Below are positions 32,878-40,355 of a DNA stretch of 61,168 nucleotides, in pieces; the stretch's first letter is position 1, and each line of letters opens with the position of its first letter. This stretch comes from RBG-16-66-20 sp049651845. Its GTDB lineage: Bacteria > Pseudomonadota > Gammaproteobacteria > Burkholderiales > SG8-39. The position numbers were made by a program, and so were the translations under genes. Location: contig JBASCW010000106.1 in assembly GCA_049651845.1 (NCBI GenBank), positions 1-61,168 on the forward strand. The letters run 5' to 3'. The notes under the pieces are model-generated. The model was not told the origin of the DNA. It saw nothing but the letters and a program-made list of their open reading frames with translations, and searched no databases.

Positions 32878-34299
32878 CTATGTGATTCGTATGCAGGCCA
32901 TCATCCCGCCGGCCTGGTGCTCGAGAACGTGGCAGTGGAACATCCAGTCGCCGGGGTTGTCCGCGACGAACGCGATCTCCGCGCGCTCGCGCGGCGCCAG
33001 CATGACGGTGTCGAGCCATTCGCGATGCGGCGTGGGACGGCCGTTGCGGCTCAGGACGCGGAATACCAGCCCGTGCAGATGGATGGGGTGATGCCAGGCG
33101 GTGTCGTTGGCGAGATCGAGGACGTAGCTTCGTCCCTTGCGCAGCACGAACAGCGGGTCGAACGGCGCGGCGTTCTCTCCGCAACCGTTCGCCACGCCGT
33201 TCACTGCCCACGCCATGCCGCGCTTCATGGCGCGCATGCTGCCCATCATGCCGCCGGTGAAGACGACCTGGTGTCGCTCCGCCTTTGCGAGCTCCGGCTC
33301 GGAGAGCGGGTTCGCCGGCAACCCCGCCGGCTCCTCCGGGCGCGCGCGCAGCGGCGGCTCTCCGGAGTAGGCGACCTCGACGAGCCTGTACTCAAGCTGC
33401 CGGTAGAAGCGATCGTGCACCGCATGCCGCGTTCCCGGAGCGGCCGTCATGTCCAGAATCAGGTCGGCGCGCATCGCCGGGCCGAGCACGACCGCGCCGC
33501 CCTCGGGCTCGTGCGGCTCGACCGGCTGGCCATCGAGCGCGATGACCCAGGGACGATGAGCGCGGAACTCCAGCGCGAACACCCGCGCCGCCGCCGCGTT
33601 GATGAGGCGCAACCGGACGCGCTCGCCCGCGCGCACGCGAAACTCTTCCGGCACGCGGCCGTTGATCGTCACGGTGTTGCCGACGCGGCCGTTGTGGCTG
33701 ACATCCATGAAGCTGCCGAAGCCGCCGCGGATCGACGCATCGCGGTCGAGGCGCCAGTCGCCGAGCACCCAGACGACGTCGCGGTCCACCTTCGGCGGCT
33801 CGCGCTCCTCGACGATGAGCGCGCCCGCGAGGCCGCGCCCCATCTGCTCGTAGCTTCTCTGGTGCGGGTGATAGAAGAACGTTCCGGCGTCGGGCACGGT
33901 GAACTCGTAGGTAAAGCCGCCGCCAGGCTCGATAGACGGCTGCGTGATCACCGGCACCCCGTCCATCGCGTTCGGCACGCGCACGCCGTGCCAGTGCACT
34001 GTGGTGCCCTCGGCGAGCGCGTTGTGAACCTGCACTCTGAGCCGGTCGCCCTGGCGCAGCCGCAGCGTCGGTCCGGGAACCTGGCCGTTGTAGGCCCAGA
34101 CGGCGCTCGCCGGATACTCGCTCGGCACGAGCTGTGCGCGCGCAGGGGCGGGCTCGAGCCGCGCCTCAACAAGCCGCGTTTCCGCGCCGCGCGCCGAGCT
34201 TCCCGGCAGGGGAAGAAGCGGCGCGGACGCGAGGCCCGCGAGTCCTTTCAGAAAACGGCGCCTCGCCCGCATGGGGCGGCCGCCCAACTGATCGTTCAA
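32878..34299 (-). CDS. Multicopper oxidase (CopA/CueO-like laccase type)
   Basis: 473 residues. A Tat signal (RARRRFLKGLAGLASAPLLP) and three cupredoxin domains. Copper motifs are TTVHWHGVRVPNAMDG, TFFYHPHQRS, HHPIHLHGLVFRV and WMFHCHVLEHQAGGMM, so all four copper sites look present. A Met-rich stretch (GGMMGSMRAMKRGMAW) near residue 355 suggests a cuprous-oxidase role, oxidising Cu(I) in the periplasm. It is the first gene of a run that continues through DUF411 to SCO. Confidence 0.94.
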   Translation of the reverse strand: MNDQLGGRPMRARRRFLKGLAGLASAPLLPLPGSSARGAETRLVEARLEPAPARAQLVPSEYPASAVWAYNGQVPGPTLRLRQGDRLRVQVHNALAEGTTVHWHGVRVPNAMDGVPVITQPSIEPGGGFTYEFTVPDAGTFFYHPHQRSYEQMGRGLAGALIVEEREPPKVDRDVVWVLGDWRLDRDASIRGGFGSFMDVSHNGRVGNTVTINGRVPEEFRVRAGERVRLRLINAAAARVFALEFRAHRPWVIALDGQPVEPHEPEGGAVVLGPAMRADLILDMTAAPGTRHAVHDRFYRQLEYRLVEVAYSGEPPLRARPEEPAGLPANPLSEPELAKAERHQVVFTGGMMGSMRAMKRGMAWAVNGVANGCGENAAPFDPLFVLRKGRSYVLDLANDTAWHHPIHLHGLVFRVLSRNGRPTPHREWLDTVMLAPRERAEIAFVADNPGDWMFHCHVLEHQAGGMMACIRIT

Positions 34300-34385
34300 A
34301 GGATGGTCTCCGCAAAAGCCCGCTCGCTCACGCGGGCAATTCGCCGCGGCCGAAGCCGCACCCGCCGGTCAGAAGACCGGCACTG

Positions 34386-34694
34386 TTACGCGGAGAGGGA
34401 TTTCGGGGGTGCCGTATCCGGCGGACGGCTGACGGACAGCGCGCCAGCAGAATAGCCCTTCGGCGGCAACCCGTCCAACAGAGGCGTGAGATTCCCGGCT
34501 GAGCTCCCGACAGCCGCCTGCCCCAAGGCGCACGGCAACAGGCAACTCGACATGTTCGCTCCGCCGCCGCAGCCATCGTCCGCTGTCGGACTGCTCACCG
34601 TCACGCTGTCGCAAACGGGCGCGGCCACGAGGCCGGGCGCAGCGGTAATCACCGCCAGTACGATCAGCGAGGCGAGAGATCTTCTGAGGGTCAT
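34386..34694 (-). CDS. Small cysteine-rich exported protein near the copper oxidase
   Basis: 102 residues. Signal-like MTLRRSLASLIVLAVITAAPG, then PVCDSVTVSSPTADDGCGGG and SSCLLPCALGQAAV (four Cys), and a Pro-rich end. It has the same layout as ORFs at 16445-16762 and 27314-27697. It precedes the multicopper oxidase by 86 bp on the same strand and may be its leader gene. Function unknown. An in-frame start further upstream (34724) is possible. Confidence 0.5.
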   Translation of the reverse strand: MTLRRSLASLIVLAVITAAPGLVAAPVCDSVTVSSPTADDGCGGGANMSSCLLPCALGQAAVGSSAGNLTPLLDGLPPKGYSAGALSVSRPPDTAPPKSLSA

Positions 34695-34788
34695 TTGTCT
34701 TGCGTACAGGATATCATGCAGTCGGCTCCAGTTTGCGATAAGACCCCCGCTCGCCGTCGAAGTTCGGACCCCATCCAAGGAAGACCTT

Positions 34789-35220
34789 ATGAAACGCCTG
34801 CTCTATTTGCTACTGCTCGCGGCCCCGGCCGCGATTGCGGGAGTGGTCATCGACGACCCGTGGGCGGCCGCCACACCACCGGGCGCAAGCGTCGGCGGGG
34901 GCTATTTCGTGGTCCGCAACACCGATGCCGTTCCCGATCGCCTGATCGGCGCAAGCTCTCCTTTCGCCGAGCGGGTCGAAATGCACGTCTCTAGCTCCGA
35001 GGGCGGCGTCATGAGAATGCGGCAGCACGAAAGCCTCGCGGTTCCCGCGAATGGGCGGCTCGAGCTGACACCTGGAGGCGCCCACCTGATGCTCATCGGG
35101 CTCAAGCTGCCCCTGAAGCAGGGCGACATCGTGCCGCTCACGTTGCGCTTCGAACGCGCGGGCGATGTGAAAACCGAGCTTCGCGTCGGAAAACTGGGCG
35201 CGCGCAGCCACGCACATTAG
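34789..35220 (+). CDS. PCu(A)C-family periplasmic copper chaperone
   Basis: 143 residues. Signal peptide MKRLLYLLLLAAPAAIAG; then VIDDPWAAATPPGASVGGGY as in PCuAC proteins. The copper motif is complete: VEMHVSSSEGGVMRMRQ and later GGAHLMLIGL, i.e. H(M)X10M...HxM. It delivers Cu(I) to CuA or SCO. The ATG at 34789 has RBS AAGGAAG. It is one of the few plus-strand genes of the island, divergent from the oxidase run. Confidence 0.93.
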   Translation: MKRLLYLLLLAAPAAIAGVVIDDPWAAATPPGASVGGGYFVVRNTDAVPDRLIGASSPFAERVEMHVSSSEGGVMRMRQHESLAVPANGRLELTPGGAHLMLIGLKLPLKQGDIVPLTLRFERAGDVKTELRVGKLGARSHAH

Positions 35221-35309
35221 CGGCTTCCCTTCCCGGCCCCCCTCTCATCGAGACCGATCGTCCATCAGTCTGCGCAAATCCTCCGGAACCGGCATCGGTG
35301 CGAAGGCGC

Positions 35310-36272
35310 TCACGTTCGCGCCTCCGGTGGTGCCCACCGGCACCCAGACGCGCGAGAAGAGGAGCGCCGCGAAGATTCGCGCGAGCTGACCAAGCATTTC
35401 GCGCTGCGGCCAGTCGCCATGGGCCGATAGGAATATGGGATCTCCAGCATGTAGGTGCCATCCTTCTCGCGCGCGCGCTGCTTGGGGTGCCATATCTGCG
35501 CTGACACCCATCGCGCCGACTGCGGGTTGAACTTCAGCGTTGCCCACTCCACATTGCGGCCCGCGAAGATGTCGTAGCCGCTCGCCAGGTGCTCATCGAG
35601 CTCGGCCTTCGATATCTCCTTTGCCCGCGCGTCCCGAAGCGCTGCATCGCGGATCGCGTCGACCGCGAAGCTGCGCAATCCCTCGCGCATGTGGCAGTAC
35701 GCATCGACGTACCAATTCTCGCGGTAGTGGATCAGCCGCTGCGGCGATATCTCCCGCTCGGTTTCGCGATCGTCAGTGCGGCTGTAGTGCCGAATCCACA
35801 GGCGGCTGCGTTTCAGCACCGCCGCCGCGATCACGCTGAAATGCGATGCCTTCGACTCCCGCCTTCCGGATTGAAAGATGCGGATTCGCTTCTCGACTTC
35901 CTCCCAGGAGTGATCGCCCCGACCCAGGATTGCGCGCGGCCGCTCGACCAGCGGCGTCACCTGACCGTCCAGCGGGCCGGGCTGCAAGCTACCGAGGAGC
36001 TGCAGGGTGCTGAGCAGCGCGTGGATCTCCGCCGCGCTGAACCACAGGCCGGGCAGCTCGTAGCGCAGACCCGAGCGCGGCTTGCCGAAGCGATAGCCGT
36101 TGACCTCGGGGTCGCAATCGATCGGAGCGTGGAGCCGATCGCGCATGTAGTCGAGATCGCGCCTGAGCGTGGCGGGCGACACGTCAAGCGCCTCGCGCAG
36201 CGCCGCGAACGACACGACCTTGCGCTCCTTCAGGAGCTGGTCGATCTTGTAGAACCGCTCCGTTCTGTCCAT
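35310..36272 (-). CDS. WYL-domain transcriptional regulator, C-terminus probably frameshifted
   Basis: 320 residues. N-terminal helix-turn-helix (KIDQLLKERKVVSFAALREA; VSPATLRRDLDYM), then a WYL domain with RLWIRHYSRTDDRETEREI, SPQRLIHYRENWYVDAYCH and LRSFAVDAIRDA. After LEIPYSY (~residue 283) the sequence turns into Arg/Ser-rich text unlike the family, while another frame offers DWPQREMLGQLARI. A frameshift near 35430 is likely. The start at 36272 has RBS AAGGGGC. As the only regulator at this end it may control the PCuAC or copper genes. Confidence 0.75.
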   Translation of the reverse strand: MDRTERFYKIDQLLKERKVVSFAALREALDVSPATLRRDLDYMRDRLHAPIDCDPEVNGYRFGKPRSGLRYELPGLWFSAAEIHALLSTLQLLGSLQPGPLDGQVTPLVERPRAILGRGDHSWEEVEKRIRIFQSGRRESKASHFSVIAAAVLKRSRLWIRHYSRTDDRETEREISPQRLIHYRENWYVDAYCHMREGLRSFAVDAIRDAALRDARAKEISKAELDEHLASGYDIFAGRNVEWATLKFNPQSARWVSAQIWHPKQRAREKDGTYMLEIPYSYRPMATGRSAKCLVSSRESSRRSSSRASGCRWAPPEART

Positions 36273-36548
36273 CGTGCCCCTTGGCCGATCCATCTTACTC
36301 GTATGGTGCCCGTACCGTACCTGTATTGGTTTTCCCAGAAGTCGTACGCGTCGAAGGCCATGGGTGGCCAGCCTACGCCGATCTCACGCCGAGAACATCA
36401 TGATCCGGGAGTCGCATCACATTTCGAGATCGCAATTTGTGCCCGTGATGGCCGGTCTCAGGGACGGCGCGAAGCGCAAGTCCGGACAGCCGGATAATCG
36501 CCCGCCGCGCGAATCCGCTAGGCTGCCCCGACGTTTCAGGAGGTGCGC
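36273..36548. other. Non-coding gap at the border of the copper island
   Basis: 276 bp between the WYL regulator and a divergent lipoprotein. No convincing ORF, RNA structure or repeat was seen. An AGGAGG sequence at 36538-36543 serves as RBS of the following gene. The gap should contain both promoters, but no clear -10/-35 pair stands out. Confidence 0.5.
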
Positions 36549-36956
36549 ATGCGGAAATCACTGCTGGCGGCCCTCGCCGCCCTGATGCTCGGCGGCTGCG
36601 CGGTCGGCCGCATGGACATGGTGGGCTCCTTCGAAGTCAGCGGCAGCTGCGTGTTCCGGCTGCGCTTCGAGATCATCCAGAACGGCAGCGTCGTCGCCTC
36701 GGCGACGTTCCGGAACGAGCTCGGCACCGATTTCCGCGACGGCAACGTGAACTACGACTCGCCGTTGCGCATCCATATCGAGATCCTCGACTCCAACGCC
36801 GCCTGTCCGCCCAGCCTGCGCGCGCCAAACCAGCACTACTACTGGCCTTCGCCCAACTTGGTGGGCACGCTGAAGCAGCAGCCGAACCGGCGCTACCAGG
36901 TCGACCTGAAGGCTTTCCAGGCCGTCATCCGGCCGGGCAGCGTTTCGGTGCGCTGA
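36549..36956 (+). CDS. Hypothetical lipoprotein
   Basis: 135 residues. Lipobox signal MRKSLLAALAALMLGGC. The mature part is beta-rich with two more Cys (SGSCVFRLRFEI and AACPPSLRAPNQHYYW), which may form a disulfide. No family recognised. The strong RBS (CAGGAGGTGCGC) fixes the ATG at 36549. It is followed after 39 bp by another hypothetical gene in the same direction. Confidence 0.7.
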   Translation: MRKSLLAALAALMLGGCAVGRMDMVGSFEVSGSCVFRLRFEIIQNGSVVASATFRNELGTDFRDGNVNYDSPLRIHIEILDSNAACPPSLRAPNQHYYWPSPNLVGTLKQQPNRRYQVDLKAFQAVIRPGSVSVR

Positions 36957-36995
36957 CCGGCCCGTCCGCCACCTCACCACGGAGGAGAGAACGTC

Positions 36996-37463
36996 ATGCC
37001 CTGCAGGGAAGTCCCGAGAGGTCCGCACGAGAACACGCGCCTGTTCAGCGCCCCGATGACGCCGGCCGACCGCCAGCGCGCCGACCAGTACATGCAGCGC
37101 TTCCGCGAATGGGACCGCAATCTTTGGCGCTGGCGCGCGTTCTGGAGCGGCGGCGCGCCGTATATGGTCGGACCACGGCCGACGCGCCCGGGGCCGCCAC
37201 CGGCAGTTCCCAACATCACCAACGTTGCCTGCCAGCAGGCGGCGCGCGTAGGCCACGCGCGCATCTTCGCCGACCTCGAGGCCGCGCTCGGCCGCCAGTT
37301 CCGCTGCGAGGGCACCTGCCGCGGCGGTCACCCCTGCCAGAAGATCTTTACGCGCAGCCGCGGCCATGGCTACAGCCTGGTCGAGAAGACGACCTACTGC
37401 CTGTTCACCGTGCGCGGCCGCTGCGGCTGCCCGGGCGAGCGCGAGCCGCGCGTGGAGGCCTGA
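36996..37463 (+). CDS. Hypothetical Cys/Arg-rich protein
   Basis: 155 residues, no signal peptide. The N-terminal half is rich in Arg, Trp and Pro (EWDRNLWRWRAFWSGG). The C-terminal half has a Cys-rich segment: CEGTCRGGHPCQKIF and later YCLFTVRGRCGCPGE, seven or so Cys that could hold zinc or form disulfides. Family not recognised. The RBS GGAGGAGA lies 8 bp before the ATG. Confidence 0.6.
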   Translation: MPCREVPRGPHENTRLFSAPMTPADRQRADQYMQRFREWDRNLWRWRAFWSGGAPYMVGPRPTRPGPPPAVPNITNVACQQAARVGHARIFADLEAALGRQFRCEGTCRGGHPCQKIFTRSRGHGYSLVEKTTYCLFTVRGRCGCPGEREPRVEA

Positions 37464-37501
37464 GCGCGCGACGCCGGTCAGGGCGCGGCCTCGTTCTCCA
37501 A

Positions 37502-38389
37502 TCAGGCGTCGAGCGTCGTCACGCGCCGCAGCTCGCGGCGGTGCTGGAGGTCGTCGAAGGGCCGGCCGCGGTGCATGGTGGCGAGGTTGTCCCAGATCAC
37601 CAGGTCGCCCGGCCGCCAGGCGTGGCGGTAGACGAAGCGCGGCTGGGTGGCGTGCTCGATGAGGTCGCGCAGGAGCAGCCTGCCCTCGGGCACCGGCCAG
37701 TCCACGATGCGCGAGGCGTGCGAGGCGAGGTAGAGCGAGCGCCTGCCGGTGCGCCGATTGGTGCGCACGAGCGGATGCACCGCGCCCTTGAGGCGCTCGC
37801 GCTCGGCCTCGTCGAACTCGAAGCCGAGCGTCTCGCGCGAAAAGGCGATCGAGTGGTGCGCGCGCAGGCCCTCGAGCTGGGCCTTCATGTCGCCATCGAG
37901 CGCGTCGTAGGCCGCGCGCATGTCGGCGAACTCGGTGTCGGCGGGCACCGCCGGCACGACGCGGGCGTGCAGCATCGAGTAGCGCCCGGGCGGATCCTGG
38001 AACGAGGCGTCGGTGTGCCAGAGCCGGTTGCCGAGCGCATATGCGCGGCGCCGGTCGTCCCGCGCCTGCAGCTTGCCGTCCTCGGCCACGTTCGAGATGT
38101 CGGTGAGCGCCTCGTCGCCGAAGCGGTTCCTGCCGATCACCGCGGCGCCGGTCTTGCGGTGCAGCTCGCCGTCGAAGCGCTGCGCGAAGGCGAGCTGGTC
38201 GGCGTCTTCGAACGCCTGGTCGCGGAACACGAGAACCGCGAATTCGTCCATGCCGGCGCGGATGCGATCGAGCGCTTCGCGGTCCTCGACCTGGCGCAGG
38301 TCGATCGGACCCGCCTCCGCGGCGAAGCACGGATGCAGGGGACGGAAGACGAGCGCCTCGGTAGCGGTGGCCGCCATGGTGTCTGGCAT
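37502..38389 (-). CDS. TauD/TfdA-family dioxygenase (2,4-D dioxygenase-like)
   Basis: 295 residues. Metal motif NRLWHTDASFQ (His125, Asp127); distal His in WDNLATMHRGRPF (~273); Arg-rich end HRRELRRVTT for 2-oxoglutarate. The TfdA-like features (FRDQAF, LWHTDASF, HPLVRTNRRTGRRSL) make it closer to TfdA than to TauD. The substrate is unknown. The start lies only 12 bp from the divergent CinA-like gene; a Met one codon upstream (38392) is equally possible. Confidence 0.88.
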   Translation of the reverse strand: MPDTMAATATEALVFRPLHPCFAAEAGPIDLRQVEDREALDRIRAGMDEFAVLVFRDQAFEDADQLAFAQRFDGELHRKTGAAVIGRNRFGDEALTDISNVAEDGKLQARDDRRRAYALGNRLWHTDASFQDPPGRYSMLHARVVPAVPADTEFADMRAAYDALDGDMKAQLEGLRAHHSIAFSRETLGFEFDEAERERLKGAVHPLVRTNRRTGRRSLYLASHASRIVDWPVPEGRLLLRDLIEHATQPRFVYRHAWRPGDLVIWDNLATMHRGRPFDDLQHRRELRRVTTLDA

Positions 38390-38401
38390 CATTATCCCTC
38401 C

Positions 38402-38908
38402 ATGAACGAGGCCGGTCAGATCGCCGCGGCGATTGCTGCGCTGCTCAAGGAGCGTGGGCAGACGGTCGCGGTGGCGGAGTCGTCCGCGGGCGGGCTGATC
38501 AACGCGGCGCTGGTGGCAGTGCCCGGCGCCTCGGCGTTCTATCTCGGCGGCGCCATCATTTATACGAAGGCGGGCCGCTCGTCGCTGCTCGGGCTGGGCG
38601 CGCCCGACATGAAGGGCCTGCGCTCGGCGAGCGGGCCCTACGCGAAGCTGATGGCGCACCGCGTGCGCGAAAAGCTCGGCGCGACCTGGGGACTCGCGGA
38701 AACTGGGGCGAGCGGCCCCACGGGCAACAGCTACGGCGACGCGCCGGGGCACGCCTGCATCGCGGTGAGCGGCCCGCAGAGTGAGGTGATCGCGGTGGCG
38801 ACGGGCCGCGCCGACCGAGGGGCGAACATGCGCGAGTTCACGCGCCGCGCGCTGCAACTCCTTGAATCGTGTATAATTCGTTCCGCAGGTTCTCAGGTAG
38901 TGAAGTAG
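38402..38908 (+). CDS. CinA C-terminal-type nicotinamide-nucleotide amidohydrolase
   Basis: 168 residues, the size of a stand-alone PncC/YgaD protein. Family motifs are TVAVAESSAGGLINAALVAV (the usual AESCTGG is AESSAGG here), FYLGGAIIYTKAGRSSLLG and TGASGPTGNSYGDAPG. PncC deamidates NMN to NaMN for NAD recycling. The Ser at the usual Cys-Thr position is a change to note. Very close divergent start with the dioxygenase. Confidence 0.82.
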   Translation: MNEAGQIAAAIAALLKERGQTVAVAESSAGGLINAALVAVPGASAFYLGGAIIYTKAGRSSLLGLGAPDMKGLRSASGPYAKLMAHRVREKLGATWGLAETGASGPTGNSYGDAPGHACIAVSGPQSEVIAVATGRADRGANMREFTRRALQLLESCIIRSAGSQVVK

Positions 38909-39011
38909 CTGGTCCGTCCCGGCGTACGCGCTGTGCTCATCAGGTAGTTCCCTTCTTCGAAGTGCCCGCAGGTTGGAAGACCGTTCTTCCGTTCTAGTTC
39001 AAGGAAACACC
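38872..39011 (+). promoter_or_regulatory. Putative promoter -10 (TATAAT) and long leader of the cold-shock gene
   Basis: A perfect TATAAT at 38872-38877 lies inside the end of the CinA-like gene; no good -35 is seen at 17 bp. Between it and the ATG at 39012 lies ~130 nt with no ORF, as in cold-shock mRNAs whose 5' leader folds with temperature. The RBS is AAGGAAAC. Confidence 0.45.
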
Positions 39012-39215
39012 ATGAGTACAGGTACCGTCAAGTGGTTCAACGACGCCAAGGGCTTCGGCTTCATCACCCCCGAAGACGGCGGCAAGGACCTTTTCGTGCA
39101 TTTCTCGGCCATCCAGGGCGGCGGCTTCAAGTCGCTCAAGGAAGGCGACAAAGTCACGTTCGACGTCGGCCAGGGCCCCAAGGGTCCGAGCGCCAACAAC
39201 GTCAAACCGGCGTGA
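39012..39215 (+). CDS. Cold-shock protein (CspA family)
   Basis: 67 residues, a single cold-shock domain. MSTGTVKWFNDAKGFGFITP holds RNP1 (KGFGFI) and KDLFVHFSAI holds RNP2. It binds single-stranded RNA and DNA and melts mRNA structures at low temperature or in stationary phase. A long leader and a strong terminator make it a monocistronic unit. Confidence 0.97.
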   Translation: MSTGTVKWFNDAKGFGFITPEDGGKDLFVHFSAIQGGGFKSLKEGDKVTFDVGQGPKGPSANNVKPA

Positions 39216-39238
39216 TCGTCACGCCCTCTGACTTGAGG

Positions 39239-39264
39239 AAAGCCCGCGCGAGCGGGCTTTTTTA
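39239..39264 (+). terminator. Rho-independent terminator of the cold-shock gene
   Basis: Stem AGCCCGC / GCGGGCT with loop GCGA at 39241-39258, followed by a run of seven T. Confidence 0.92.
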
Positions 39265-39270
39265 TTGCCC

Positions 39271-39519
39271 ATGAGCACCAACCGCAGCAAGTTCCCCCTG
39301 CCCATCCTGTCGCGCGCGACGACCTGGTCGCTCGAGCGCATCGTGGCGCTGCAGCTGCCCGAGATCAAGCAGCTGCTCGCCAACGCCGAGCGCCTGCAGG
39401 AAGACGAGATCGCCGATCTGTGCCGCCAGGCCATCAAGGTCCGCCCGCGCACCGTGGCCGTGAAAAAGCCGGGCGCCAAGAAGCCCGCGGCAAAGCCCAA
39501 GGCCGTCGCCACCGCCTGA
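39271..39519 (+). CDS. Small conserved-looking protein, Lys/Ala-rich tail (paralogue A)
   Basis: 82 residues. N-terminal helix TTWSLERIVALQLPEIKQLL followed by ANAERLQEDEIADLCRQA, then a basic Lys/Ala/Pro tail (KKPGAKKPAAKPKA). The core pattern W-L-x-R-I...LPEIKQLLANAERLQE is repeated in the gene at 45731-45931. The basic tail could bind nucleic acid. No name known. It sits 6 bp past the csp terminator. Confidence 0.65.
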   Translation: MSTNRSKFPLPILSRATTWSLERIVALQLPEIKQLLANAERLQEDEIADLCRQAIKVRPRTVAVKKPGAKKPAAKPKAVATA

Positions 39520-39536
39520 GGCCCTGGCGCCGCGAT

Positions 39537-39686
39537 TTACTGCTGCTTCGGCGGTTGCGCGGAGGACGGCTTGGCTGCGGTGTCGTCCGGCTTCTTGTAG
39601 TCGCCGATGACGCCCTTCAGCGGGCACGCCGAGAACGCGGGGCACTTCTTGCAGCCTGCTGCGATGGCGATCGGGCAGAGCGTCAT
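39537..39686 (-). CDS. Very small cysteine-motif protein
   Basis: 49 residues read from the ATG at 39686: MTLCPIAIAAGCKKCPAFSA then CPLKGVIGDYKKPDD and a Pro/Gln tail. Four Cys as C-x8-CxxC-x5-C suggest a zinc or Fe-S knuckle. It is convergent with paralogue A. The regular Cys spacing and stop position favour a real gene. No family name known. Confidence 0.5.
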   Translation of the reverse strand: MTLCPIAIAAGCKKCPAFSACPLKGVIGDYKKPDDTAAKPSSAQPPKQQ

Positions 39687-39745
39687 GGCGGGACTCCCTC
39701 GTTGGTCCGGGGGCCAGTCTACGCCTGCGGGCGTACCATGCTGCC

Positions 39746-40339
39746 ATGAGCAAACAGGTCGAGTTCTTCTTCGATTTCGGCAGTCCGACGGCCTACCTCG
39801 CCTGGACCCAGCTGCCGCGCATCGCGGTGGAGGCGCGCGCCGAGATCGTCTGGCGGCCGATGCTGCTGGGCGGCGTGTTCAAGGCCACCGGCAACCAGAG
39901 CCCGGTGCTGATCGAACCCAAGGGCAAGTGGATGTTCGACGACATGGCGCGCTGGGCGCGGCGCTACGGCGTGAAGCTGGAGATGAACCCCTGGTTCATC
40001 ATCAATACGCTGACCCTCATGCGCGGCGCGGTCGGGATGCAGATGCGCGAGCCCGAGCGCTTCCTCAAGTACGTGGACGTGATGTACCGCGCCATGTGGG
40101 AGAACCCCGTCAACCTCGGCGACCCGGCCGTGGTCGCGGCGACGCTCAAGGCCGCGGGCTTCGACCCGGAGGCCTTCGCCGCGCTGGTCGCCGGCCCCGC
40201 AGTGAAGCAGAAGCTCATCGACAACACCGACGAGGCCGTGCGCCGAGGCGTGTTCGGCGCGCCGACGATGTTCGTGGGCGACCAGATGTTCTTCGGCCAG
40301 GACCGCCTGGAGTTCGTGAACGACGCCCTGCGGGCGTGA
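39746..40339 (+). CDS. DsbA-family 2-hydroxychromene-2-carboxylate isomerase-like protein
   Basis: 197 residues. Start VEFFFDFGSPTAYLAWTQLP as in HCCA isomerases and kappa-class GSTs, with the catalytic Ser in GSP. The end VFGAPTMFVGDQMFFGQDR contains the cis-Pro (APT). These use glutathione to isomerise aromatic breakdown products such as in naphthalene pathways; the true substrate is open. Confidence 0.92.
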   Translation: MSKQVEFFFDFGSPTAYLAWTQLPRIAVEARAEIVWRPMLLGGVFKATGNQSPVLIEPKGKWMFDDMARWARRYGVKLEMNPWFIINTLTLMRGAVGMQMREPERFLKYVDVMYRAMWENPVNLGDPAVVAATLKAAGFDPEAFAALVAGPAVKQKLIDNTDEAVRRGVFGAPTMFVGDQMFFGQDRLEFVNDALRA

Positions 40340-40355
40340 ACGGCGCCCTGCCCGC

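Noticed and set aside
36558..38330. 590-residue minus-strand frame across two hypothetical genes and the TfdA-like gene
   Set aside because: Runs over genes with good RBS and family matches in other frames; composition typical of shadow frames.
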